DNA of 64,000 bases, from NCBI GenBank assembly GCA_014871385.1, contig CM026425.1, positions 8,843,243 through 8,907,242 on the forward strand. Reading direction: 5' to 3'. Position numbers and translations under genes: made by a program. Within the stretch, counting starts at the first letter, position 1; every line of letters begins with the position of its first letter. The notes beneath the pieces were generated by a model. The model was given only the letters and a program-made list of their open reading frames with translations, ran no database searches and was not told the origin of the DNA. This DNA comes from Ceratodon purpureus (lineage: Eukaryota > Streptophyta > Bryopsida > Pseudoditrichales > Ditrichaceae). Shown here one piece after another: positions 36,691 to 46,603 of the stretch.

Positions 36691-37347
36691 TCATCGAAGA
36701 GCGAGAGTCAGGGACTCGCCCGGAGGCGAAGCGGGTATTGAGATTGATTTGCAAATTGGATTTCAATACTCTTCCAAAGCAAAAGCGCGTCAGAAGAAAC
36801 GGCACTCGTCCTTTTTAAGACTGGTAATGAGACGATAATTTTGATTAACTCATGTAATGGGGCATTTCGAGCTCATTCTGTAAATGACTGACAACTACAA
36901 GCGCACTTTGGATAGAGATGAAATAGTATCTCTGATTTATTTCCGGCAGAGCGAGTGCACACAAAATTAATCTGAAACCGACCATTTCTCAAGTTGGGCA
37001 ACAGAAAATATCGATAAGCCTCAATTGAACCGAAATACTATCATACAAGCATGCGCTTGGCTCTCAAAGTATACCTCTTTGACAAGCATCCACAACAGGA
37101 TGCCATCAGCCACACTCTGAAGTGGGCTAGTCTACGTCAGCTTTACCCTAAGGAACCTGAGATTTGTGAGAGCGAATTACATATCCATGTTTGGAGCATG
37201 GACAACGCTTCACTTTCTAGCATGGGATTCACATCCTGGAGTTTTAAGACTGCATTGATTCTCAAATGCAACCAGGGAGTGGACACCAACCTAATTTGGT
37301 GATCGTGTTCCATGGTGTCGTCATCGAATTGATAGGGAGGTGTTTAT
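36691..37347. other. Spacer between tRNA-Leu and the ABM gene
   Basis: No gene is supported. The right part is probably the 3' UTR of the minus-strand ABM-domain gene. The 83-codon plus-strand frame at 37,051-37,302 shows no domain. Confidence 0.4.
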
Positions 37348-39337
37348 TCACTTCTTGCCTCCGAAAAGAGTCCTGAAGACCTTGCCCAAACCTTCTTCCT
37401 TCTGTTCTTCTGCCTTGTCGGCCTTGTCCTTGAGAGACATCTTTTTCAACATGGAATCAAGGTCGAAGGTTGATCGTTCATCGATATCCCCGAGCCCTTG
37501 GTTGATGACCATAGACTGCTGCTTGGTACCAGACTGCCCAGTTGCGTCGTCGAGACCGCCCTCTCCTTTCGGTCCTGTAAAAGCAGTGATTTCTTATTCA
37601 GTATCTGACAAAGCTTAAACCATCTTAAGGAATGCTTCATCACCAAAGATATATCAGTACGTCTGGGTGCAATGTATCAGTAGGACAGCTTTAAAATAAA
37701 ATAGAGAAACTTAGCAAAGTCAAAAACCGCCCGGTGGAGTTGTCTATAGTGAGGAGAAGTATGCAGATTGTGCTATGTACGTCAATAGTTGCAGCTCTCC
37801 TCATCTTAGTGATTAAAACACTAAATGAAGAATTCACATGCCCTTGTAAAACCCTAAACATGAAGAACTTGCAAAAGCCACGAGAATAGACCTTTGGACG
37901 GCTTGTCTACCCTCAACATTTTCAAACATTATCAAAATTTGTGAAGTGTACCAAACAGTACTGTGCTGGTTTAGGCTGATTATACTGTAACAAGCTCCTT
38001 ACTCTGTACGTGCAGAGACCAAGAGTATGCTTTGGCAAAGGAAACAAAATCCTCTCATAGGGGTAAAGTGTACCGCAAAAGGCTTCAGCATGCGCTTATT
38101 CTCGTGTTGACTCCGAAGAATATTTAGATGCTTCATTTATGTGTTTAGACAGTTCTCAATTTCCTGACAAGGACCCTCAATCATGTTGCAGTTCTGAGAC
38201 ACATTACAGATGTGTACAAGCTATCAAGTGGTACAAGAAAGCAAGAGGATTTACCAATAGGGTTCATCATGTGACCGATTTGACCATCCTTGTATTCGTA
38301 AGCAGCAAGAGCAATTGGACCCGTCAGCAAGGGCCTCACCTGCGTGCACAAGCCACACATTCGACTGAGTTCCAATCATCCAAAACTGCCGTTCTCAAGA
38401 AAAGACAAATGTAAACAGAAGCACGAATTCTCTACACAATGTTCAAAACCGCAGCAGAAGCGAAAATCCTCAATTTTAAGATCTAAATGCACGTATTTCA
38501 ACTATGAATCGATCTAAACAAACACGTTCGACATTACCAGTGTCTTGAATGTGGAGGCTGGGTTATGGATTTATAAGAGAATCGCTAGCGATCCCTGTTG
38601 AAGAAACAGAACCCAGAATGATAACAAGTAGACAAGAATAAGAAAACGTACATCCATCACAAATTTCGTGTGCTCGGGCGAAGCGCGGACATCATTCATG
38701 GTCGGGAAGCTTTCGTAGATCTCCCAAAAATGAAAAGTGTTCTTCTCAAAAGCATCCACATTACACTCAAAACCCTGAATTCCAGACTTCCTGTCCTTCT
38801 GCACAATCCAAAATCCCAAACGCATGATCAGAATGGAACGCAGGAGCACCCTGATAAACGATTTCACCTCTAATACTGGATTCTCACCAGGCAATGGACT
38901 CCCAGACTTGTTTCACAGTGCCCAGAACGCCCTAAACCAAAAAAAAGCGACATCCTCATCCTTACCATCTTCTCAAGAGCCCACTCCACAATGCCCTTGC
39001 ACAAAGCAGTGACCTCCTCTTCCTTCCCTTCCTCAATCTTCAATGTAGAGCTCAACGCATAGCTCCTCCCCGTGGAGATTCTTTTCGCCGCCTCAATCAC
39101 CAACCCAGTGGCCCTCTGCTTCGACGCCACCGCTCCTGTCTCCACCACCGTGAGCCTGGTTCCCAAATGACCCTTCCTCTCCGCCATCATCTTCTGCACT
39201 CCTCCAACTCTCCTGCCACTCCATCTCGTGCTTGCACTCGCAGTGGAGCTTGACCCCGAGCTCGAGCAACCCCGGGGTGAAATGGAGCTCGTCTCAGCAG
39301 CAAACACTGCTCGCGCTTGCGAGCAACATGCCGCCAT
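37348..39337 (-). CDS. ABM-domain (antibiotic biosynthesis monooxygenase-like) protein, probably plastid-targeted (4 exons, 276 aa)
   Basis: Exons on the minus strand are 39337-38966, 38798-38652, 38339-38255 and 37574-37348, with GT-AG junctions and consistent phases (277 codons including TGA). Residues 1 to about 60 are rich in Ser, Ala and Arg with few acidic residues, typical of a chloroplast transit peptide. The fold core lies at residues 93-200: YALSSTLKIEEGKEEEVTAL, then GIQGFECNVDAFEKN, TFHFWEIYESFPTMNDVRAS, EHTKFVMD and VRPLLTGPIALAAYEYKDGQ. The Phe/Trp-E-x-Y strand followed by a His before a helix is characteristic of dimeric ferredoxin-like ABM/YgiN folds. The C-terminal extension is Lys/Glu-rich (MLKKMSLKDKADKAEEQKEG) and ends LFGGKK. 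The fold is clear, but substrate and reaction are unknown; many members lack demonstrated monooxygenase activity. Confidence 0.83.
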
Positions 39338-40648
39338 CTCTCCTAGCTTTGCAAGCACCCAACAGTGGATTCGAACTTCTGCAGAAACCGAAAAAATCTT
39401 GAAGCACGAGTTGCGAAGACGGTCACAACAATGCTCTCAATGAGGTCTAAAACAACCTGCTCGTTCGAGACGACGATCAGCACCTCCAGATCATGGCTGA
39501 AATATAGATTCTGAGGGCCTTATCTTCTCGGCCTGTAGACATGCCATGAGAATTCATTCGGGAAGTGTAGATTGATCGAGAATCAGGGAAGGGTTTAGAA
39601 GACACTATCCACAAGCACGCCGCGATGCAATAAGTGATCGCCATGTGGAAATAGAGATATTATCTTCATCTTTTACATGAATATCTTCATGAGCTCAATG
39701 AGTCATGTTGCTTTCTCGGAGGTTCTTTTCCGTTATGGATGAGAGTTGCGGAGTCAAGTGGGAGGAATTTGTGCTCAGATGCGATGTTTTATTCGCTCAT
39801 ATGGAATTTCTCTAGCACAAGTTAGCCCAATTCGAATGCAGCTTTTCTAGTAGTTGCCTCAGGCCGTTTCATTATGGACGTGTTTGATTCAGCTGTTTCT
39901 AATCAGTTACTCTTGACGTATGAGCCCTGAAGAGCTTGGTTTTCAGACTGCTGTTCGTTTCCATGGTGTAAGATTCCTCTTTCAAAGTACGTACCACAAT
40001 GATGCACATAATCTTAGAACACATTGCTCCTCAGCTAGGGCCGGCAGGAAACATGTAGTTCTCTCAACAGCAGAGTTAGCTGATTGCGCAGTGATGAAGA
40101 GTCTGCCAATCAAGCGATGGTTTACTAGATCTCCGGTCTAGAGTGATTAGGGTTTTTATTGTCATTAGGGTTAGGAGCCACCAAAAAGGTAGTAAAATAC
40201 ACATGTACTAAGTGCTCGACAATGTCTTTGAGACGTGTATCCACACCAGAATCGTCAGAGACGCATATGAAAAGAAAATGCTTGATTTTTACATTCGATA
40301 GAGGCGACATCGCAGAAGGTTGCAGGACGCGGCCCTCCCACCGCTTAATCAAGCAGCCCTCTACAATACATGTGTTCATCGGCTTCTCTACTATCAACCG
40401 AGGGATTTCTATTCCTAAATAGGCAACCCACACACGAAGCTGGGCAGACCACAATCCTAATCAAAAGAGTATGCTAAGTCAAAATCGATGGATCCCACCG
40501 AGGTAGCTAAGTAGTGGGACCGTGAACTCCAGAGCAAGAAGCATGGTTTGAGCTGTACATGGAAGACTTCTCGGTTCCATTCTAGCATCCAGAAACCATG
40601 GCTAATCTAGCATAATCAAAACATCCTGAAATCTAATTGACACAAAAT
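39338..40648. other. Spacer between ABM and fibrillarin genes
   Basis: This holds the ABM promoter side and the fibrillarin 3' flank. Opposed short frames at 40,125-40,454 (-) and 40,159-40,422 (+) overlap each other and have no domain. No gene is called. Confidence 0.4.
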
Positions 40649-41608
40649 TTATGACCCGGCAGCTGGCTTGGCCTTCTTCGGGGCTCGGTAGCTGCCAACG
40701 ACACAAGCATGGTCACGCTCGAAAGGTTCCAGAGTAACCTGCTCCGCAGGTTTAAACTGTTCCTTTTGCAGCTTCTTCACCTCCGCAGCAAACACAGCCT
40801 CAGCAGGCACAGTCGAGTCGATACAATTCGCCTTGATAGAAATCACAAAGTGACCACCATTCTTCAAAAAGTTGTGCGCGTTAATTGCCACAATACGAGC
40901 CTGGTCAGGCTGCGCAACATCAGCAAAGATCACATCCACCATCCCCACCAACATACGGTACTTCATCGGGTGCCTGGCATCCTCAATAATCGGAATGACG
41001 TTCGTCCTTTTCTTCGCCATGTTCACAAGGTCACGCCCACTCCGATGCGAAAACTCAACAGCGTAGACAATCCCTGTCGGCCCCACGAGATCAGAAACGT
41101 GGGAAACAGTAGTTCCTGAGGCAGCTCCAAGGTATAGAACATGAGCACCGGGCTTGATCCAAATGTTGTCGACTCCACCCAAAATCGCAGCCGCCAGCTT
41201 CGACCTAAACGGATTCCAAACACGGTACTCCGTCTTGGTCCCGTCCTCGTTATCGACAGAGATACGCTTCTCCCCGTACACACTCTCCCCGGGAACAAGA
41301 TTCTTCGTCACGAGCGCGTCCTCCTTAGCCTTGGCAACGAACACACCTTCGTGCCTGTGAGGCTCGATAATCACCTTAGCTCCTCCCTTCATGCCACCAC
41401 CTCGCCCTCCTCCTCGTCCTCCCCCTCGTCCGCCCCGACCACCACGGTCACCTCCACGGCCCCGGGACATCCCTCGGCCTCCCCTGTCTCCACCCCGACC
41501 TCCTCCTCTCCCACCAAAGCCCCCTCCGAAGCCCCCACGGCCCCGGCCTCCTCCATCGCCTCTCCCTCCCCGGAAGCCCCCGCCTCCTCTCGTTAGTGGC
41601 GGCCTCAT
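40649..41608 (-). CDS. FIB: Fibrillarin, rRNA 2'-O-methyltransferase (319 aa, intronless)
   Basis: This is the catalytic subunit of box C/D snoRNPs. It transfers a methyl group from SAM to ribose 2'-OH in rRNA in the nucleolus; it also methylates a glutamine of histone H2A at rDNA. Residues 7-76 are a Gly/Arg-rich domain. The methyltransferase domain starts at [13 protein letters not shown] (78) and has SAM motif [16 protein letters not shown] (159-173), [12 protein letters not shown] (183-194), [12 protein letters not shown] (228-239) and [14 protein letters not shown] (251-264). At 319 aa it matches the family length. The start is [11 protein letters not shown] at 41608. The frame stays open 75 codons further upstream, but that part contains the telo-box promoter and reads as leader. 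Plant fibrillarin genes known to me carry introns, including a snoRNA-bearing one in Arabidopsis; this copy has none, yet no A tail or flanking duplication marks it as a retrocopy. Confidence 0.95.
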   Translation of the reverse strand: MRPPLTRGGGGFRGGRGDGGGRGRGGFGGGFGGRGGGRGGDRGGRGMSRGRGGDRGGRGGRGGGRGGGRGGGMKGGAKVIIEPHRHEGVFVAKAKEDALVTKNLVPGESVYGEKRISVDNEDGTKTEYRVWNPFRSKLAAAILGGVDNIWIKPGAHVLYLGAASGTTVSHVSDLVGPTGIVYAVEFSHRSGRDLVNMAKKRTNVIPIIEDARHPMKYRMLVGMVDVIFADVAQPDQARIVAINAHNFLKNGGHFVISIKANCIDSTVPAEAVFAAEVKKLQKEQFKPAEQVTLEPFERDHACVVGSYRAPKKAKPAAGS

Positions 41609-41717
41609 TGTAGCAAGATTGTATGACGAGCGCTGCGAAGACGGAGCGTGATGAGCGACGAGTGCAGAATGAAGCCAATTTGGAGAGCCTTCAGGGTTTA
41701 GGGCTTTAGGAGGGAGG

Positions 41718-41747
41718 TGGGCCTTAGGGTTTAGAGGATTAGGGTTT
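41718..41747 (-). promoter_or_regulatory. Site II and telo-box promoter cluster of fibrillarin
   Basis: On the minus strand two telo-box motifs (AAACCCTAA) lie at 41,724-41,732 and 41,739-41,747, with a GGCCCA site II element at 41,718-41,723; another AAACCCT lies near 41,695. They sit about 110-140 bp upstream of the start codon. The combination is the known signature of plant ribosome-biogenesis and ribosomal-protein promoters (TCP-bound site II plus telo-box), which links this gene to growth-driven co-regulation. Confidence 0.75.
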
Positions 41748-41874
41748 CCACGTTCCTGTACAGCACTGTACTTTCGATTTCCGACGAAGAATTCCGGCCC
41801 TTTTAGGTCGGGGTGAAAGAGGCAGTGTATCATCAGTGCGTTCCACCGGGTGCCACTAAGGTAGGAGCACCCAA

Positions 41875-42060
41875 AATCGCCAGTGTTCTAAAATGGCTGA
41901 AATGTACCTCTTTAGCTCATTTCAGGGCAAACATTTAGGTAAATAGTACAATTCTTCTCTATTGTGACCTAAAATAATAAGAAATGTACCAGCTTTGTAT
42001 ATTTCAGCCTCAAAAAGAACTAATGTAGTACATTGAAGCCATTTTAGAACACTGGCGATT
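41875..42060. mobile_element. 186-bp MITE with perfect 24-bp terminal inverted repeats
   Basis: The left arm 41,875-41,898 (starts AATCGCCAGTGTTCTAAAAT) is the exact reverse complement of 42,037-42,060. Partial pairing continues inward (GAAATGTAC versus GTACATT). The whole can fold into one hairpin. No target duplication was found outside either end, so the superfamily is not set; the internal CAGTGTTCTAAAA is hAT-like. It lies about 130 bp upstream of the fibrillarin promoter cluster. Confidence 0.75.
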
Positions 42061-44302
42061 CTACAACATCCTTAGGTCTGCCCAAAAGTCCCGGACTGTT
42101 CAAAAGCGCAATAATGCAAGTGACGAAATCCAGTATCCATTGGCATCCAACACCAAATATCATCCATGCTTGTTGTTACAACCAAAAAATAAATAAAAAT
42201 AATCATTATTATTTTATTTATGATTGTCTAAAAATAAAAAACTAAAATGATTAATTCAATCGAGTGAATATTCTTTGGTAAATGAATTTGTATAAATGTT
42301 TTTTTGCATTATGAATTTTTGATTTTGATAAGTTTGAGTCTTGTTTATCTTTTAGCATTATTCGGATGAATATAGGGGCTATAAAATCCAAAATCCAATG
42401 AGATCAGCCTTAGCTACCTCACAATAACCTAAAGACGTAACGGGCAACGGGTCCTATTGAAACTGTTGTCCTTAATCAAATCCTTCTTGCTCCGCTCGAC
42501 GGGTTTCCCTTATGTTGCTCAAATATTTTTATTGGAAATAAATAATTTAATTTGATAATTTTTTTATTTTAAAAATCATGATTTTTTCCTTCAAAGGAAC
42601 ACTAACAGTACACAATTTGAAACTATATATTTCATTCAACCCATCAATCTGTTTTCATCCCCATCTATGATTTCTGTGTATGACATTCCACTTTCTGATT
42701 TGTCTAATGGTCTATACAATGACCTTTTTCTGCCTACATTTGTGTCAAGGCACTCTACAGCACGCCCTAGTAAAAGTTGTTCCTGGGTGAACTAACCCCT
42801 GAATTTTATGGCCAGTTCAGACTATGCCCAAGTTGATGACCGTCACTTTTTTAGGCCAAACTAGGTGGAGATGCCGAGCTCAATGAAAAAATGTTCGGCC
42901 TCTCGACAAAAATTTGGGTCCCGCATTTTGCTTGACCCAAATGATTGCCTGAGACGTCGTTGCCTTAGTGCCATAACTTCCTAAATTTGCTGTCACCTAG
43001 ATTTTTGAGGAAGCAACGTTTTTAGGACCTCCGCCTATAGTGTGTAGGCTCAGAGGGAGGACTTAAGATATTTCAACATTTTCAGTGGTTCAAACCGACT
43101 CCCTCTCAAAGTTTAGGCATCGTCTGAACCGACCTTAAATCCTAAGATTCACTTCTAAATATCCAAGCTAAAATAGAAATCACACTTTGATCCTGTGTAT
43201 ACAAGAGTAGAAATTATGTGTGCATGTAGACTATATTACTGTGTAGGATAGTGCATATCTTTTTGTTGGTAGGCTACGCGTTAATTTGGAGAATAAATGG
43301 TAAAGATACTTAAATTTTAAATAATGTGGCTTTTGAATTTAATTAATGATTTATGACTTTTGAAGATATATTGTATAAGCATCTCCATAGCAACTTACAA
43401 ATTAAGTTTGAAGAGAAAATTCTTACAATTTCAAAGGTTTGTACATGTAAAGGCTCTAAAAGACATTTTTATCTTTTCTTCTTTTAGATTACTCTTTTAA
43501 AATAAAGATTGTAGTTTTATTATGTTCTTTGGTTGTTCACTATGTATTTTCCTTCCATTAGCTTTATGTTCCTTTTAGTGTGCTTTTCTTCAAATTTTGT
43601 CTCCAACAAGTTGTCAAAGATATTTTACATGCTATAGTGTCTACTAGATACACAAATGTTGTGCTTTTGTAAAACTTTACAAAAGCGTGGTTTTTTATAT
43701 GGAAGTTGTGTGGAAAATGAAAAGGTCTTTTAGATATCAAACTACAAATGCTCTACTTTAAATTAATAAATAACATTGATTTAATTAATTATATATTATT
43801 ATTTTTCAATCATATTCTAATATTTTTCTTTTTTTAGAATTAAAGTCACTTTATTCTAAATGAGGACAATACTTTTTTATTCTACATAGAAGAGGCTATA
43901 TTGTTTCAAAAATAAATTAATTCACATTAATTAAAGCAATTTCAAAGGTTTGTACATGTAAAGGCTTTAGAATTTTCCAAATAATGTGGGCTTCTATAGG
44001 CAAATAAAAAAATGTTGTCCTCATTTAGAATCACAAACTTTTCATATACGTGAATCCAGTGCACTCAAGATATAAATTCTAAATAATTGTAAATCTATGC
44101 TATAATTATTTAATTCATTCCATTCCACGTTCCATCAATATTAATCCCTAAAGATTCTTGGTGTTTTTGGAGCCAAAAAATTGACCTCTACTTAATATAA
44201 CCAACAAAATTCTAAATTAGAAAACAAATAGAATATATTATTGTAGGATCTTGTATTTAACTTGTCCTAAAAAGCGTATACCAAATTCGAGGTCATTTCA
44301 TC
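42061..44302. other. AT-rich repeat region
   Basis: No gene. A direct repeat of about 29 bp (core TTTGTACATGTAAAGGCT) occurs near 43,430-43,456 and 43,940-43,967. TTAATCCCTAAAG at 44,151 resembles a TTAA-family end and is followed about 90 bp later by GTAGGATCTTGTA. That is the same spacing as in elements B and C read from their right ends. Confidence 0.45.
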
Positions 44303-44593
44303 GTACATAATGCAAGATCATAAGGTTTGAACTTATTATCAAAGTTTTTTTGACAAAATGCAAGATCATAAGGTTTGAACTTATTATGAAAGTTTTTTTT
44401 GACAAAATGCAAGATCATAAGGTTTGAACTTATTATGAAAGTTTTTTTGACAAAATGCAAGATCATAAGGTTTGAACTTATTATGAAAGTTTTTTTGACA
44501 AAATGCAAGATCATAAGGTTTGAACTTATTATGAAAGTTTTTTTGACAAAATGCAAGATCATAAGGTTTGAACTTATTGTAAAAAAAAATTTT
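44303..44593. repeat. 48/49-bp tandem array, about six copies
   Basis: The unit starts GACAAAATGCAAGATCATAA and ends in a run of 7-8 T. Clean copies start at 44,352, 44,401, 44,449, 44,497 and 44,545, with a diverged first copy before 44,352. The array is an expansion of the GCAAGATCATAAGGTTTGAA block of the TTAA family. Because 48 is divisible by three, it produces long repetitive open frames on both strands, which are not genes. Confidence 0.92.
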
Positions 44594-44611
44594 GACACTG
44601 CCTTGATTGTA

Positions 44612-45068
44612 CAGTCCACCTTCTATAAATGTTAATCCTCGGGAGTAGAAAAAAATTAACATTTATAGAGGTGTTAACAGTTAACAATTATGAAATCACT
44701 TTTTGGAGCAATATATAAATGTTAACATTTATAAATGTAAGCAATTGTACAAAAGCCTTCTGAGAGAATTCCATTCATAAAAATGCAAACCCAATCAAAA
44801 CTTTATTCAATATCAAGTTGACAAATCATGGGTGAAGTATGAATCAATGGAAGAGAATGAAACTAGATGTGTAATTGTTAGCATCAATATTATGGATGTA
44901 TATCATCTGTTAACATTTACAAAGTCAAATTTACAAAGAGGGGAGTACCATTTTGTTAACAGTTAACACGTTTAACATTTGTAGTGTGCAATATGTGGGG
45001 AGTAGAAGAAAGTTAACATTTAGAGAGGGTTAACACTTATAGGTGTAACATTTATAGAGGGTGGACTG
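44612..45068. mobile_element. 457-bp pogo/Emigrant-like MITE with TA target duplication
   Basis: The left end is TA then CAGTCCACCTTCTATAAATG; the right end is the inverse of CAGTCCACCCTCTATAAATG, followed by TA. Nearly 25 bp of terminal inverted repeat with one or two mismatches, the CAGT start, the CCTCTATAAAT core and TA flanks match the plant Emigrant/pogo type. The interior has repeated TTAACATTTATA motifs and no coding frame. It is inserted at the edge of the tandem array. Confidence 0.8.
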
Positions 45069-45672
45069 TATGATAAAAAGTGAAATAAGAATTATGACAT
45101 ATTTAACAAGTCAAAAGTTGCATGTGTCATTTTGGCATAGTTAAAAGACAACTAGAATATATTCTTGTTTTAGAAGATAGAATATATTCTAGTTGTAAGG
45201 TGGTTGAATGATAGTATGTAAGGAGTCTCAATATAAGTTGTTTCAAATCTATGGAAATTTATAAAAAATAAAGGAATAAATGAAGAATAGGTTTTATAAA
45301 ATCATGTACATGTGTCATCACACTGTAGTCTTGTTTATTTTAGCAGATTCTTTTTTCAAGTGAAGGACATGACAAACTTGATAATTCCATGTATTGAGGT
45401 TTCTTTTGTTCCACGTCAATACTGAGACTTTGTATGCTAATGAAAGGTAGGAATCTGAAGGATTATCTACTGGTATTCACAAAGACGACTGTAATTCTAT
45501 TCTCTGATTTGTTTTGTGTTAACCCCTTTTGCATCTTGGTGTTTTGAATACAACGCTGTGTATCCGACATATTCAGTGACAGTTTGCTGTACAAGTGGGG
45601 TTTCAGAGCTGGAAAGTTGTCGTTTTAGGGTTCTAATTTTTGCAGTGCATAGGCAGCGAGTGCGGTGATACA
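45069..45672. other. Spacer left of the disrupted open frame
   Basis: AT-rich to about 45.55 kb, then GC-richer. Probably promoter-side sequence of the frame that the LTR element interrupts. No gene is supported. Confidence 0.35.
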
Positions 45673-45939
45673 ATGTTGCAGAGCTTGCGGCGAAAGAAGA
45701 AAGTGAAATTCCTACAGAAAATGGAGAGTGCGAGGGGGGTGGATGTTGGCCAAGCTGTGGGCTACGGCGAGGGAATACTTGACAAATCGATGCGGGCAGG
45801 GGGGGGTGCGGTGCGGATAAGACCCCTGGGCAGCGACAATGTGACTCGCAGAGAGGGTTACCCGGTTACAAAGTCACCGGCAGGAACCGTTTCCCATGGG
45901 TTCGTGACCTCACGGGTCCAAGCAACCCCGCGCCACTGT
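45673..45939 (+). pseudogene. 5' part of an open frame split by the LTR retrotransposon
   Basis: From the ATG at 45,673 an open frame runs to the insertion site at 45,939. On the far side, after one copy of the target duplication, the same frame continues from 55,046 to a TGA at 55,163-55,165, for 128 codons in all. The product would be basic (Arg/Lys/Gly-rich: MLQSLRRKKKVKFLQ). I recognise no domain, so this may be a real small gene, a decayed element, or a chance frame in GC-rich DNA. Confidence 0.4.
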
Positions 45940-46530
45940 TGTTACGCCCCAGAAGACACTCGGAGTGAAGACGGCAAACAGCGGTGCAGACTGGGAGTTC
46001 GAAGAGAGAATTCAGGGCAGTTAGGATATAAGAAGCGTAGGCAGCGAGGGCAAAGGGAGTCGAGATCTTTTGGTTAGGTTTTACTCGCACTGTAGCACTT
46101 AGACATTGGCTCCGTGACCTTCTTGTACTCATCCAGGACTTAAGCTGGAAACTAACTATTTCTCTCGCTCTTTACTGCATGCCTTCTGCTTGTGTTGTCT
46201 CCTTTCCTTCTTGCCCTGATGATTGCTTGCGTCTACACTTTCTCCTTGGAACCTTAGACGTCCATGGCTGCCCCTCGTTCTCTGCTCTTGTCTTACCGTC
46301 TTCTATCACTTCCCGCCTGGGTAAGTCTGGTCTCGTCCCACTCTGGGTCGTAACGACTGGACTCCCTGGGACATCATAAGCTCCACGGTACTACCTATAT
46401 CCAAGTCCAACACTCCCCTGTGACCGCGACTTTCCTCTTTCTCCTTTACACTGCCAATGACTCCCTGAGAACTGAGACGTCCTAGGATTACGTGACCTTT
46501 CACTAACTCCATTCAGAATCCCGGCTAACA
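45940..46530 (+). repeat. 5' LTR (591 bp)
   Basis: Begins TGTTACGCCCC and ends CCCGGCTAACA, so termini are TG...CA. It is the same length as the 3' LTR (offset exactly 8,510 bp) with no difference seen. Transcription start and polyadenylation signals were not pinpointed. Confidence 0.96.
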
Positions 46531-46533
46531 TTT

Positions 46534-46551
46534 TGGCGACCATGCTGGGGA
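46534..46551 (+). other. Primer-binding site
   Basis: TGGCGACCATGCTGGGGA starts 3 bases after the 5' LTR. TGG is the complement of a tRNA CCA end. The sequence partly resembles the tRNA-Asp-type site of other plant Ty3 elements, but several mismatches leave the tRNA unassigned. Confidence 0.6.
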
Positions 46552-46603
46552 TGGATTGGTGAAAAGGAAACGTGTTTTTCGTCTGGTTTTTCCTAAAGAC
46601 ACC

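Noticed and set aside
41141-41651. Plus-strand Pro/Ser-rich frames opposite fibrillarin
   Set aside because: They are antisense shadows of the Gly/Arg-rich domain and the methyltransferase frame.
41609-41833. 75-codon in-frame N-terminal extension of fibrillarin
   Set aside because: It overlaps the telo-box and site II motifs and has no similarity to the family N-terminus; [11 protein letters not shown] is the typical start.
44293-44662. Long repetitive open frames on both strands over the 48-bp array, and a CRISPR-like look
   Set aside because: The unit is a direct tandem repeat without spacers; a period divisible by three keeps frames open by chance. This is a eukaryotic genome and there are no cas genes.
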